Shown here: positions 1 through 10,203 of the stretch, in pieces
How the letters are laid out: each line of letters begins with the position of its first letter
Position numbering within the stretch: the first letter of the stretch is position 1
NCBI GenBank assembly: GCA_036924085.1
Contig: JAVGWX010000014.1
Coordinates: forward strand, 39,372,556 to 39,436,555
Length of the DNA: 64,000 bases
Direction: 5' to 3'
Origin: Ariolimax columbianus
Lineage: Eukaryota > Mollusca > Gastropoda > Stylommatophora > Arionidae
Notes under the pieces: generated by a model
Database searches by the model: none
Seen by the model: the letters and a program-made list of their open reading frames with translations, nothing else
Told to the model about the DNA's origin: nothing
Position numbers and translations under genes: made by a program

Positions 1-135
1 ACTGTTATTGTACTCGTTGTAACAGTATGTTCCAGCTTGCCTCTTCTCATGACATGCTTGAAAAAGGATGAACGCCTTGACCTAACTTTTGTAATGAGTT
101 GTCCTTGTGTCGGTTCTACTTAAAGTACTGCATCG

Positions 136-640
136 TTAGTCTTCTTTGCAGTCCATGGAGCTCTTAACATTCTTCTGTAAAACTTCGTATCCTTCGTCTC
201 TAGTGGTCTGTGTGCTTGTTTGTTGATTGTCCAGTATTCTCTTCCGTATATAAGTACTGGTTTCATATAGCATCAAAGAACTCTCTTTTTCAATAATTTT
301 GTTGAACAAGATTCCCTTAATGATCTGGAAGACCAAGTTTGTCTGGGCTATTATGTTCCTAATTTCATAATTGCTTCTCCTATCAGATGGCATTTGTGTA
401 CCCACGTATTTAGATGTGTGTACTTGTCTTAGTTCCGTCTCGTCCACCTTAACACTGCATTTTGAGTGAGTTGTGTTTCATCACTTCGGAATTCTTTTGA
501 TTTAAATTTAAGTCTTTATTTTTGCTTTGATGAACAGCCATGCTGACCGATTCTTGCAAGTCTGATTCATTCTGCGCATTCAATACAATATCATCAGGTG
601 AGACATACAGACAAAGATCCCACCTCAAGTACTTGCCGAT
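136..640 (-). mobile_element. LINE reverse-transcriptase relic
   Basis: Reading the minus strand from about 640 gives a catalytic-box-like segment (VSPDDIVLNAQNESDLQ, where a YADD box is expected). It runs through a stop into a thumb-like stretch (KYVGTQMPSDRRSNYEIRNI) typical of non-LTR retrotransposon reverse transcriptases. The first catalytic-box residues are changed and the frame is broken, so it is dead. The clade cannot be assigned from this fragment. Bases 640-920 hold nothing I recognise. Confidence 0.6.
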
Positions 641-954
641 CTTATTGAAACAATCTGTGTTACAACAGCCTGACCAATAAGTGTAGGATCGACACTACCA
701 TCACTGTAGTTGTGGGTTTATTAAGCAGCCATTGGTCCCAGTTGCACCATATTCAGTGCGCTTCTGGAAACACGAAAAGCCATCGTATCCGGCTACCAGG
801 GAAATATTACCACGAGAGAAAAATTGAGTATTAATAGCTTCTAAGCAGAGCATCAACACATTATGTAAGTGGACAAAACCAGAACATATCTTTTACTTTT
901 TCCAATCATGACGTCTTGCTGAACCCTCTGCGTCCTCTCATTGAATACTGAGTA

Positions 955-1493
955 GCCTCTAACGAAACCCTTAGTGCCTCTCACGAAACCCTAAGTGCCT
1001 GTCACGAAATCCTTAGTAGCCTCTCACGAAACCCTTAGTGCCTCTCACTAAACCCTTAGTGCCTCTCACGAAACCCTTAGTGCCTCTCACGAAATCCTTA
1101 GTGCCTCTCACGAAACCCGTAGTGCCTCTCACGAAACCCTTAGTGCCTCTCACGAAACCCTTAGTGCCTCTCACGAAACCCTTAGTGCCTCTCACGAAAC
1201 CCTTAGTGCCTCTCACGAAACCCTTAGTGCCTCTCATGAAACCCTTAGTGCCTCTCACGAAACCATTAGTGCCCTCTCACGAAACCATTAGTGCCCTCTC
1301 ACGAAGCCCTTAGTGGCCTCTCACGAAACCATTAGTGGCCTCTCACGAAACCCTTAGTGGCCTCTCACGAAACCCTTAGTGGCCTCTCACGAAACCCTTA
1401 GTGGACTCTCACGAAACCCTTAGTGGCCTCTCACGAAACCCTTAGTGGCCTCTCATGAAACCCTTAGTGGCCTCTCACGAAACCCTTTCTTTG
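955..1493. repeat. 21/22-bp minisatellite, ~25 copies
   Basis: A head-to-tail array whose unit begins CCTCTCACGAAACCC and ends TTAGTG. The left part has a 21-bp period, so it stays open on both strands. From about 1310 the unit gains a G (22 bp). It abuts the 3' end of a LINE-F fragment, whose reading frame runs straight into the array. The repeat peptides it could encode are by-products of the period. Confidence 0.95.
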
Positions 1494-1860
1494 GGCGCCC
1501 TCTCTCGCGCCATCCCTCTCTCAGCTCGCCGTAGAGAAGCTTCTTTGGGAGCCGCTCGTCTGACATACGGACGAGGTGTCCGGCCCATCCTAGTCGTGCT
1601 TTTTCTAGCAGTGCATGTATGCTGGGCATGTTAGCCCTCGAGAGAACCTCGATGTCAGTGACACGATCTTGCCATCGGATGTGGAATATTCGCCTCAGGC
1701 AACCTGTGTGGAAGTGGTTTAACCTCCTTGCATGTCCAGAGTATACAGTCCAGCTTTCGCAAGCGTATAGTAGGGTTGGAATGATGGTTGCACGGTAGAC
1801 TTTCAATTTGGTCTTGACGATGATGCCACGACGTGCCCAGACCATCGAGCGCATTCTACC
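1486..1860 (-). mobile_element. LINE-F C-terminal fragment
   Basis: The minus-strand frame encodes the region after the RT fingers and palm: LLYACESWTVYSGHARRL, then CLRRIFHIRWQDRVTD and GHLVRMSDERLPKKLLYGEL, ending at a basic RGRPKK motif. These are hallmarks of the C-terminal part of one widespread group of LINE polyproteins. The normal continuation is replaced by minisatellite sequence at about 1486. It is 5' truncated near 1860. Bases 1861-2125 are AT-rich without recognisable content. Confidence 0.8.
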
Positions 1861-2127
1861 AAATCTGGTTACGGTAAACCAAATACAGTGTTGAGGCTGC
1901 TTTAAAAAAAACGGAATGATGGGGAAAGTTACTTGTTGAATGTTAATTTACTATTTAGATCTGGGGTTAGGGAACCTTTTTGGATATTTCCCAAAATATA
2001 TTGTTGTTAAATGATATTTAACAAACCCACTCCCTCCAACATACACGGACATCAAAGTAAACAATAAACTAATTTATCTTGAAGTGAACAGCAAAAAATT
2101 GATGCCAATGTTAAGAATTAATAAAAG

Positions 2128-2258
2128 ACGGATGTGCAAATATTGCAGTCAAGTTGTAAACTAGCGACACAACGTATTCCGATCTCCAGACTATATTCTG
2201 CTACTTGCAAAGCGCTGTTCATGGCTCGATAGAGGACGATTGAGAACGAAGAAGAAGA
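2128..2258 (+). mobile_element. R1 element, 3' part (degenerate)
   Basis: The segment matches the 3' half of the R1 family: the GCAAATATTGCAGTCAAG stretch, the CACAACGTATTCCGATCTCC stretch, and the terminal GATTGAGAACGAAGAAGAAG tail. The 5' half is missing. Bases 2260-2830 are AT-rich and show nothing else. Confidence 0.75.
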
Positions 2259-2837
2259 TGGATAAAAGACTTAAATCCAATACATGATGTAATAAGCAAA
2301 GCTCAGATAAGCAATTAATTAAAAGAATTGAAGAATCAAGGCATATCTTTTAGAAAAATCGAGATCTCAGGTTTGTAGAAAAAAGGATTGTTTTATTTTG
2401 GAATAGCAAAGCATCTACCATTTATTTTAACTGTAGACAATTAAATAAATAACACTATTTTGACAACTGAAGCTTCGTTTTTGTTTATAACAATGATTAT
2501 TCTAATATTACAAAACTGGGTAAATGGAATAAGAAAAAATAAATAAATGATGACGTAATAAAATACATTTTTGTTGAGTTATCATTAAAACGTTTTGTAG
2601 TCAATTAAAAAAAATGAAAATAAGAGAAAATCAGCATTAAAGATGATATTGCCATTTTATACATTTACTTTAGAACTTTGAATTTTAAAAATTAAATTAA
2701 ACATAATGGTATTGAAATTATGCTGTCGTTTAGAAGTAAATACATTCTAGCAAATGCAGAAAATACTATTAGTCCTCTCTAAGTGAAAGGAATGTGTTGA
2801 AAACAGTGACAAACAGACCAAAGACCAGACACATACT

Positions 2838-3150
2838 TACTTAACCTAACGTCTGTATACTCGTTTATAAGGTTCTGCAGAGTCTGTATACAACCAGTAT
2901 ATTTTAGATTCAATTGACCTAAAACTTCCCAAGCGCATCCAATCTATTCTTCAATGCATTAATTGACCCTGCCTTCACTATTTCCTGTAGTAATGCATTT
3001 AAAGCATTCACCACTCTCTGACTAAACAAATATTTCCTGGTATCTACAAAAAATAATTGTTCGTTGTTGTGCCATTTCATTCTATGTGACCCTGTAGCTT
3101 CACTCTAGTATATTTATTTCTGAGGAAGTTTCGTATTCTATCCATTTGTG
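2838..3150 (-). mobile_element. LINE-B (CR1-like) C-terminus and 3' end
   Basis: The minus strand encodes [19 protein letters not shown] followed by a conserved tail (KAGSINALKNRLDAL), the usual last residues of a CR1-like LINE RT protein. The 3' UTR follows and ends at the same point (GACGTTAGGTTAAGT) as the copies near 32445 and 50911. That shared end defines the family's 3' terminus. Bases 3150-3460 show nothing recognisable. Confidence 0.75.
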
Positions 3151-3464
3151 CATGCGCCCCCAGACTTTGTTTTGAGTACCGCCAACGGCGTCTAGAGTAC
3201 TACTCGCGGATTTGCTGCTTTTGATTTCGAAGAAAAATGGTTACTTATAATTGTGTATCTTTCTATTTAATTACAGTTTAATTACAGAACATATACAGAA
3301 GTATGAATTGTTTATGACAATGTTTATGTTGTTGGAGTACGTAAGTTAGTAAAAACAAATATATGAACACTAACTGAAAAGGTTTAACAACAACAAAGAT
3401 GTTAGCTTCCATTGAACATTAGCACCTTCTGGAGAGCAGGAAGACATGGACAGGTGATGGGTCA

Positions 3465-4385
3465 ATTGTAGATGGAAGAGACGGGTGAGTTGAAAGGGGG
3501 CGGTATGGCTTTAGGAAAGGGTGGAAAGAGATGGGTGGGTTGAGATAGGACCCATGGCTTTAAGAAGGGTAGGAAAGAGATAGGCGGGTTGAGACAGAGA
3601 ACGCGTAGCTTTAGGAGAGGAAGGGAAGAGATGGGTGGTTGAGATAAAAAGCATGGCTTTATGAGGGGAGGGAAAAGATGGGGGGGTTGAAAGGGAGTAT
3701 ATGGCTTAAAGAGTTGGGAGGAAAGAGATGGATGGGTTGAAAGGGGGTGCATGACTAAAAGAGTTGGGAGGAAAGAGATGGATGGGTTGAAAGGGGGTAC
3801 ATGGCTTAAGGAGGGGGAGGAAAGAGATGGATGGGTTGAGATAGAACACATGGCTTTATGAGGGGAAGGAAAGAGATGGGCAGGTTGAGATAGGACGCGT
3901 GGCTTTAGGAGGGGGAGAGGTGTGGAAGGAGGAGATGGGTGGGTTGAGATGGGACACATGGGTTTAGGAGTGGAAGGAAAGAGATGGGTGGGTTGAGATG
4001 GGACACATGGATTTAGGAAGGGAAGGAAAGAGATGGGCGGGTTGAGATAGGACGCGTGGCTTTAAGAGGGGAGGGCAGAGATGGGTGGTTGAGATTGGAC
4101 GCATGACTTTAAGAGGGGAGGGCAGAGATGGGTGGTTGAGATTGGACGCATGACTTTAAGAGGGGAGGGCAGAGATGGGTGGTTGAGATTGGACGCATGA
4201 CTTTAAGAGGGGAGGGCAGAGATGGGTGGTTGAGATTGGACGCATGACTTTAAGAGGGGAGGGCAGAGATGGGTGGTTGAGATTGGACGCGTGGCTTTAG
4301 GAGGGGGGAGGGAGGAGATGGGCCTGTTGAAAATGGGTGCATGGCTTCAGGATGAGGGGGGAGAGATGGGCGAGTTGAAGAGAGG
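3465..4385. repeat. 47/48-bp purine-rich minisatellite
   Basis: Roughly 19 copies of a 47-48 bp unit containing GAGATGGGTGGTTGAGA and a GGCTTTAAGAGGGGAGGG-type block. The left copies are diverged and mostly 48 bp; four near-identical 47-bp copies lie at about 4090-4280. The complementary strand reads as Pro/Ser/His-rich peptide only because 48 is a multiple of three. Confidence 0.9.
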
Positions 4386-4394
4386 GGAATGTGG

Positions 4395-4790
4395 GTCAGA
4401 CGACGAGTTTGGTTGTTGTTGTTGTTGTCTGCGAATGCGCACAAAGGGGAGGTGATTTACTCTTTTGTGCGCTCTGAAAAGGACGTTAATTTTTTGCAGT
4501 AGCTTTCCTGACATCCCGAGCGTGCTGATGAAGGTGGATCGGGGTCCCCCAGGCGGTTGTGCCATGCTCGGCTTTACGTGCGTGTTACTTATTACTATTG
4601 GAATCACGTCGATCCCTCATCTCGTTAACCAAGCCGCCATGAAAACAGCCCTTTTCGATGGAGGGCTACTAGGAAGCCGAGATCAGGGTCTTGGACAGTA
4701 TGTTTTGCATGTCCCTGACTAACATGTCTGACTAACATGTCTGATCAGTATATTTAGCCTGACCAGACGTAAGTCTTCTTCCCCATGTGT
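4395..4790 (+). mobile_element. LINE-C 3' UTR, solitary copy
   Basis: This stretch is closely similar to the sequence directly downstream of the LINE-C coding region at 30640-31060. Shared blocks are GACATCCCGAGCGTGCTGA, CCATGAAAACAGCCC and GGAGGGCTACTAG, and the end TGACCAGACGTAAGTCTTCT matches the copy near 34725. No coding part is attached. The terminal GTCTGACTAACATGTCTGA is already a short duplication of the part that expands massively at 33.5-34.7 kb. Confidence 0.75.
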
Positions 4791-4977
4791 GCGGTAATAG
4801 ATAGAGTCCCGTAATCGTTAAACGGCAGTTATTTCTTTTATATCGTGCAGTTCGAATGACGGGCAAATTTACTACTAGATTATATTACAGAGCTGTCTGT
4901 TCGCTATTTATAACCTCCCGCGCTTAGTTCTCTAAGCTGATAAGATAATGCTGAAGTTTAATTTGAACATTTTAATA

Positions 4978-5210
4978 AGGAGGAGTGCCTGGCCGAATGA
5001 TTTCGAGGCCTGCCTGCCGACAAGGAGGGCAGCGGTTCGAATCCCTGGTATGGCATATGTTGTTTTTCTGTTGGGGGTGAAATAAACAATCATAGCAGCC
5101 CACGACGTGGTGACAGCAGTGGCGAAGCGGCCTGTAGTCCTCAGCCTTCAAAACCCCTCGACTACCCCAGCAATAGGAAAAATGTCGTATGACAGTTTTA
5201 AAAAAAATAA
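4978..5210 (+). mobile_element. tRNA-derived SINE
   Basis: The head is tRNA-like, with a near-perfect pol III B box (GGTTCGAATCC at about 5034) and an A-box-like TGCCTGGCCGAATGA upstream. An unrelated body and an A-rich end near 5200 follow. It is a SINE head, not a functional tRNA. Bases 4790-4975 and 5210-5490 show nothing else I can name. Confidence 0.65.
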
Positions 5211-5645
5211 GAAATGTACTCTCGCAGCAGGTGGTTAAGAAACATATTCTACCAAAAAACAAATTTCAACAATGACAGAACTGTTAGAAACAGCACGAAA
5301 AAAAGTAAAAATTTAACAAAGCTATACGCATATTTTTCACGACTTTCAATCTTAAATTCGAGGCAAAGGCTAACTTTGAGGCTCAGACTCAACATACTGA
5401 CTAAGACTACAATTCACGTCTACGTTGTGTACCTGGGAGCAGGCTGTGTTATAGCAGACTGGCTATCCTCGTCTCCTAGTCTTGTCTCATTCAAAGTGAT
5501 GAGCTGCAGCAGTCAGCGACTTAAAGCTGGATCTAGCTTCCCAGATCTGCAAGACTCTTCTACGCCTCCACGGGGTGATCCTGTAAAACAAGCTGACACG
5601 GGGCAAAACTGGCTATGGAGAAAGGATCGAAGAGGCTAACCCGGT

Positions 5646-6320
5646 CAGTTTAGGTCATCCCGTAACCGGTGAGGTTACACATGGGGCACACATGAAGACA
5701 TCCTCACAACGCCACGCCACCCTTCTCTGTCAGATGCCGCTGCCTGTGACTCTTCTGGTCGGAGATTAGTCCATTCTTTTATGTTATCTCTTTTTGGGAC
5801 GGCCTCTTCGTCGTATGCCCTGCACCTTTCCGTGGAGGATTGTATTTACAAGAACATTTGATCTCGATATGTGACCGTACCAAGCGAGTTTCCTTCTTTT
5901 GACAGTTGCCAAGACGTCTTCAACAGAGCCTATTGCTGTTGTAATTATATCTTGTATTTCTTCATTTGTAACTCGATCTTTGACGTTTAAAAGTCTTCGG
6001 AAACATCTTATCTCCAAGGCCTTTATCTTTCGTTGAAGGTCAGCTGTATCTGTCCATGTCTCACAAGCATAGAGGAATATTGACAGGACCAGTGTACGCA
6101 TTAATCTGATTTTCGTGCATAGTGCTCACCGTTTATATTGCCAGATTTTGTTAAGCCGTGCAAGCGCCGGTATTGTCTGTGCTATTCTGGCCAACACCTC
6201 ACATTTTGATCATTCATTACTGACAATCGACCAAAGATATTTAAAACGGTCAACCACTTTGAGTTCCTGTTAGCTTTTATCCTGCTGTTGAAACCCCGTG
6301 CCAAAATTACAGAACAATAA
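5646..6320 (-). mobile_element. LINE-C insertion, 5' truncated and 5' inverted
   Basis: The minus strand encodes the LINE-C C-terminal region (RTLVLSIFLYACETWTDT, FRRLLNVKDRVTNEEIQDI, RRKLAWYGHISRSN) with frameshifts, plus the start of the 3' region. Insertion duplicated an 11-bp site, GCTAACCCGGT, at 5635-5645 and 6321-6331. The last ~23 bp (about 6300-6320) match LINE-C in the opposite orientation (CCAAAATTACAGAACAATAA, same strand as the copy at about 29322). This is the expected mark of twin-primed insertion. Confidence 0.85.
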
Positions 6321-6370
6321 GCTAACCCGGTACCCACACATTATTGCTGAAGTCGGATGTGTCGGGCTGA

Positions 6371-6668
6371 CTTACTTGGAATCCTGGTATTTAAGCAGGC
6401 ATGTTGATGTCTGTTGACAGTTTGCCGAAGGCTTTGGCTATAAGTAATAGATATTGTAACATTTATGTGGCTTATTAGACTTGGGGAAATGTACAAATAA
6501 TTTGGGTAGATTTTTAACTAAAATGATTACATTTTGTCCCGGCAGCGGCCTTTATCATACTCTTTTCTATTTCTAACTGTAAAGGGATACTAGACACTAA
6601 ACATAGTGATTCGAACTCGCGACCTCTGCCACCCGAGGCGACACCTTACCTCGAGACCACTGAGTCCA
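6371..6668 (-). mobile_element. tRNA-derived SINE nested in R1
   Basis: The minus-strand head contains a B-box-like GAGTTCGAATCAC near 6613 and an A-box-like TGGTCTCGAGGTAAGG. A body follows that is shared with the region at 26200-26340 (TCTTTTCTATTTCTAACTG versus TCTTTTCGATTTCCAACTG). An 11-bp target duplication with one mismatch flanks it (6360-6370 and 6669-6679). Confidence 0.75.
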
Positions 6669-7429
6669 TGTCGGACTGAATGGTCCAAATATCGCAGTCA
6701 CGCTGAAAAACAACACAACGCAATATGTTCTCCAGAAAACATTGCTAGTACTTGCGAAGCCTGTTTTAGGGCTTAGTAGCGGGAGTGTGATATCGAACGA
6801 CTAAGAAGAAGAATTAATTTTAAGCCATCTACTCCTTTACAAATGTATATAATGGAGCTAGTCGATAATCGAACCCAGTTACATTACCACATGAAATATT
6901 AGCTCAAAGTAGGCCCCGATAACGGATGTATGCAAACGTTCATTTACAAATATATATATTTTAGAGTATCAAATCAGATAATCACATATCGGCAGACATA
7001 TTAGACGATTCATTATGTTAAGTCATTCACACTTTATGAAAGCAGATGATCGATACCCGTCCGACCTGTCATCGCCATTGGCGCTTTCCGTCGATAGTAA
7101 TTGTGCTCTGAAAAAGGCATGTAACTTCAGTCCATGACGATAACGAATGTGACTCGTAAAACCAATCCGAGCAGAGAAGCGTCTTACTTAGTGTGTGCAA
7201 GGAAAATCAGGACTGTTTGCTGCATCGCATGGCGTGGCGTGTCCTCACAAACGCTGAGTCCTCAGTCTATCATCAATCAGTCTCTCGTTTGTCAGTATTC
7301 CATGCTTAATCCTAACCTTCCATGTAACACGATCCATGGTGCCCTATTCACATGATTCCATTTCTAGCTAGCCAGGCCAGGTACATATGTTTCTTATGTG
7401 TCTTGTTTTGCTACGAGGAAAGACCCTCG

Positions 7430-7705
7430 TGCACTAATTTGTTCAATAGGAAAGTGGAATGAACGGGGCGCAGCCTTTTTTGATCGTCTGAAGTCTGGAA
7501 AAATATAAATGTGGATATTGGACACGTAATGATCGCATGGTGCTACTGATGTTCAGAGCTAAACCATTCGATATCGCAATATTGCAAACGTATGCACCAA
7601 CTCAAGAAGTACAGTGATCAAGAAATAGAAGAGAATTATGAGGGCTAACAACAAGACCTTCAAGACATCATAATCTATTGATGTTCTGATAGTAATGTCA
7701 GGTTT
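7430..7705 (+). mobile_element. LINE endonuclease-domain relic
   Basis: The plus strand reads FRAKPFDIAILQTYAPTQEV, which corresponds to the Q-x-YAPT block of apurinic-like endonuclease domains in LINE ORF2 proteins. An acidic stretch and SIDVLIVMSG follow after a frameshift. Stops and shifts show it is dead. It ends just before the mariner foldback. Confidence 0.65.
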
Positions 7706-7743
7706 GAACTCTCAATTTTTTTAAACGCAGATATTAGAGAATA

Positions 7744-8440
7744 CGAGGCATGTTCCGAAACCGGACCAAACTGCAACATCACTGTCGGGTGTATACATCA
7801 CATACCAACCGTCAAGTTTGCAAAATTTCTTTGTTCTCCGACTCATAGTTTCCTCAGCAGACCGTTGTAAACATGGCAGGTGTGATACGAAATCCGTCCA
7901 GAGTTGATCAGCAAGCGGTGGTTCGGTTTCTAACAGCTGAAGGATGTCGACCAGTTCACATTCATCGCAGAATTCAGACAGTGCATGGTGACAAAAGTGT
8001 GTCGAAGACAACAGTGACGAACTGGACAACGATGTTTAAAGGACGTAAGTTAACGAAAGATCTTCCGAGACCAGGTCAGGCGCATATTGTTGCGTTAACT
8101 CACGTCATTCCTTAAACATCGTTGTCCAGTTCTTCACTGTTGTCTTCGATACACTTTTGTCACCATACACTGCCTGCATTCTGCGATGAATATCAACTGG
8201 TTCCCATCCTTCAGCTGTTAGAAACCAAATCACCTCTCGCAGATCAACTTTGGACGGATTTCGTATCACACCTACCATGTTTTCAACGTTCTGTTGAGGA
8301 AACTATGAGTCAGAGGATAATGAAATATTGCAAACATGACTGTTGGTATGTGCTGTTTACACCAGAAGTGACGTCATCATGCGCATCATACGTATGTTCA
8401 CATGTTGCAGTTTGGTCCGGTTTCATTTGAACACGCCTCG
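7744..8440. mobile_element. Mariner-derived foldback element
   Basis: Two ~345-bp arms in inverted orientation flank a short spacer. Each outer end starts CGAGGC(A/G)TGTTC, a mariner-type terminus, and the element sits exactly between two TA dinucleotides (7742-7743 and 8441-8442), the mariner target duplication. Each arm carries the mariner 5' end plus the first ~60-80 codons of the transposase, including the N-terminal helix-turn-helix (VRFLTAEGCRPVHIHRRI on the left, and IWFLTAEGWEPVDIHRRM on the minus strand at right). The DDD catalytic domain is absent, so it cannot encode its own transposase. Bases 8450-8865 are AT-rich and empty. Confidence 0.88.
7873..8115 (+). pseudogene. Mariner transposase N-terminus, left arm
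   Basis: A frame starts MAGVIRNPSRVDQQAVVRFL and contains the paired-like DNA-binding helix-turn-helix of mariner transposases: EGCRPVHIHRRIQ, then KSVSKTTVTNW. It reaches the conserved DLPRPGQAH linker and ends where the foldback turns. The whole catalytic part is missing. The right arm carries a shorter, independently mutated copy (MVGVIRNPSKVDLREVIWFL on the minus strand, ending after MFKE at about 8113). Confidence 0.85.
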
Positions 8441-8869
8441 TAGTAGGGCCATTTTAACTAGGCAAAAAAAATAAAAGAGGAGATGGGCTGACACGCTTTT
8501 ATGAATAAACCACTTAGTTATTTGTAACACATTTTTTCCATCAATCTCCAAGAAGATTACACACGTGAAAAAAACTCCAGGAGATACAATAAAAAAGTAT
8601 ACAAACTTTATTATGGCAAAGGCAAATTTTAAAATGACGTAGTACCGGCAACAACATTTCCAGGTGCAGACATGGGCTCTGGTCACACTCATGTAGAGAT
8701 TAAAATAGCCGTCACACTGAAAAAGATAGAAATATATTAAATATGACGCTAAAATAGATTATTCAAAAGAAAAAAAAACAGCCTGCCATTAAGCATAAAT
8801 ATGTTATGAAGACAAAAATAAATATGATAGTCTTCTGTCAGAAGGCATGAACCAATCATCACAGATTAA

Positions 8870-9490
8870 TCAGTCCGGAGACTGGTGTTGAAGTCTTCTG
8901 ATCATGTCACGCCCCTGTCTTCTTTTAGTCAATTTAGAGACTGGTGTTGAAGTCTTCTGATCATATCACGCCCCTGTCCTATGTTAGTCAGTTCAGAGAC
9001 TGGTGTTGAAGTCTTCTGATCATATCACGCCCCTGTCCTGTGTTAGTCAGTTCAGAGACTGGTGTTGAAGTCTTCTGATCATATCGCGCCCCTGTCCTGT
9101 GTTAGTCAGTTCAGAGACTGGTGTTGAAGTCTTCTGATCATATCACGCCCCTGTCCTATGTTAGTCAGTTCAGAGACTGGTGTTGAAGTCTTCTGATCAT
9201 ATCACACTCCTGTCCTGTGTTAGTTAGTTCAGAGACTGGTGTTGAAGTCTGATGATCATATCACGCCCCTGTCCTATGTTAGTCAGTTCAGAGACTGGTG
9301 TTGAAGTCTTCTGATCATATCACGCCCCTGTCGTGTGTTAGTCAGTTCAGAGACTGGTGTTGAAGTCTTCTGATCATATCACGCCCCTGTCCTGTGTTAG
9401 TCAGTTCAGAGACTGGTGTTGAAGTCTTCTGATCATATCACGCCCCTGTCCTGTGTTAGTCAGTTCAGAGACTGGTGTTGAAGTCTGATG
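8870..9490. repeat. 59-bp minisatellite, ~10.5 copies
   Basis: Tandem copies begin AGACTGGTGTTGAAGTCTTC, with TGATCATATCACGCCCC in the middle; occurrences at 8879, 8938 and so on give a 59-bp period. Copies differ by a few substitutions. On the minus strand the last copy is in frame with the LINE C-terminus to its right (NTGQGRDMIRRLQHQSLN), so the unit appears to come from that LINE's 3' end. There are no spacers, so it is not CRISPR-like. Confidence 0.92.
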
Positions 9491-9840
9491 ATGATACCAT
9501 TGACCTATGTTCTCAGCAGGTTTCTTCAGTTTGGTATAAGTTTGCACCTCTTTGTTTTTGCAAGCTTGTGCAAAGGAATTGTTTCCTGGACGTCCCATTC
9601 CTCTATGCCCTTAAATTTTGCCCTTTAGTATTCAAAAATAGACCTCCGTGTCTCATGCTATGACCTAGCAAAGACAATCTACCTTTCTGTGCACTCCTCA
9701 TTAATAGTCTATGTGACCCTATATTTGAATGCACTTTCACCTTTTTTATGTCCAGCTCACGTTTTACATCCTGCGATAGCATCACATCTCAAAAGCTTTT
9801 AATGTTTGTTTATCCTTTTTATTTGAATACAATGTTTCAG
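9480..9840 (-). mobile_element. LINE C-terminal relic
   Basis: The minus strand encodes HRLLMRSAQKGRLSLLGHSM then RHGGLFLNT, and in another frame MGRPGNNSFAQACKNKEVQT. These match the post-RT 'LLGHxxRH...GRGRP' region of LINE proteins. It is frameshifted. Its 3' end passes into the 59-bp minisatellite. Confidence 0.65.
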
Positions 9841-9857
9841 AGCCGAACAATGCGACC

Positions 9858-10203
9858 TTCTTCTTCATCGTACGCGGTCAGACAGCAACCATTATTTTTT
9901 CGAAAAAAGCATCGGTCATCCTGAGGCTGTCGACACTGCCATAGAGCTTGTCTAGTGTTGCCACTGGTGATGGCCACATCTGCTCTCTCTGATCCTCGTG
10001 TGTCGGGCACTTTTGCAGCAAATGCTCAGCGGTCATTTTCCCGGTACCACACGGGCATTCGTCAGTGCCACCTATCTTCAATTTGTTGAATAGGTTGTAC
10101 CTCAGTCTATTGTGGCCAGTGCGAAGTCTGAAGACCACGACCTGCTCTCTTCGGTTCAACTGGTAATAGGCATCGTTTTTTGTGTAGCCGGTATGTTCGG
10201 TTT
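9858..10203 (-). mobile_element. LINE-A copy 1 (3' end only)
   Basis: A 346-bp insertion is flanked by a perfect 15-bp target duplication, CCGAACAATGCGACC, at 9843-9857 and 10204-10218. The minus strand encodes the LINE-A terminal module: REQVVVFRLRTGHNRLR, then ECPCGTGKMTAEHLLQKCP (Cys-x-Cys...His-x4-Cys), ending DAFFEKIMVAV. The 3' end is GATGAAGAAGAAG. It starts about 70 bp inside the point where copies 2-4 start. Bases 10219-10715 show nothing else. Confidence 0.9.

Larger units (their letters stand above)
5495..6815 (+). mobile_element. R1 element split by two insertions
   Basis: One R1 copy is in three pieces: 5495-5645 (5' half), 6321-6370 (core, TGCTGAAGTCGGATGTGTCG) and 6669-6815 (3' half ending CGACTAAGAAGAAG). 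The first gap holds a LINE-C fragment flanked by GCTAACCCGGT at both ends. The second holds a tRNA-type SINE flanked by TGTCGGGCTGA/TGTCGGACTGA. Removing both insertions and one copy of each duplication restores a continuous R1. Bases 6820-7430 show nothing recognisable. Confidence 0.85.

Noticed and set aside
1013..1313. Interstitial telomere repeat
   Set aside because: The unit contains AACCCTTAG but in a 21-bp frame with unrelated sequence; it is not a TTAGGG array.
8870..9490. CRISPR-like regular array
   Set aside because: Units are contiguous 59-bp repeats without variable spacers, in an animal nuclear sequence with no cas genes.
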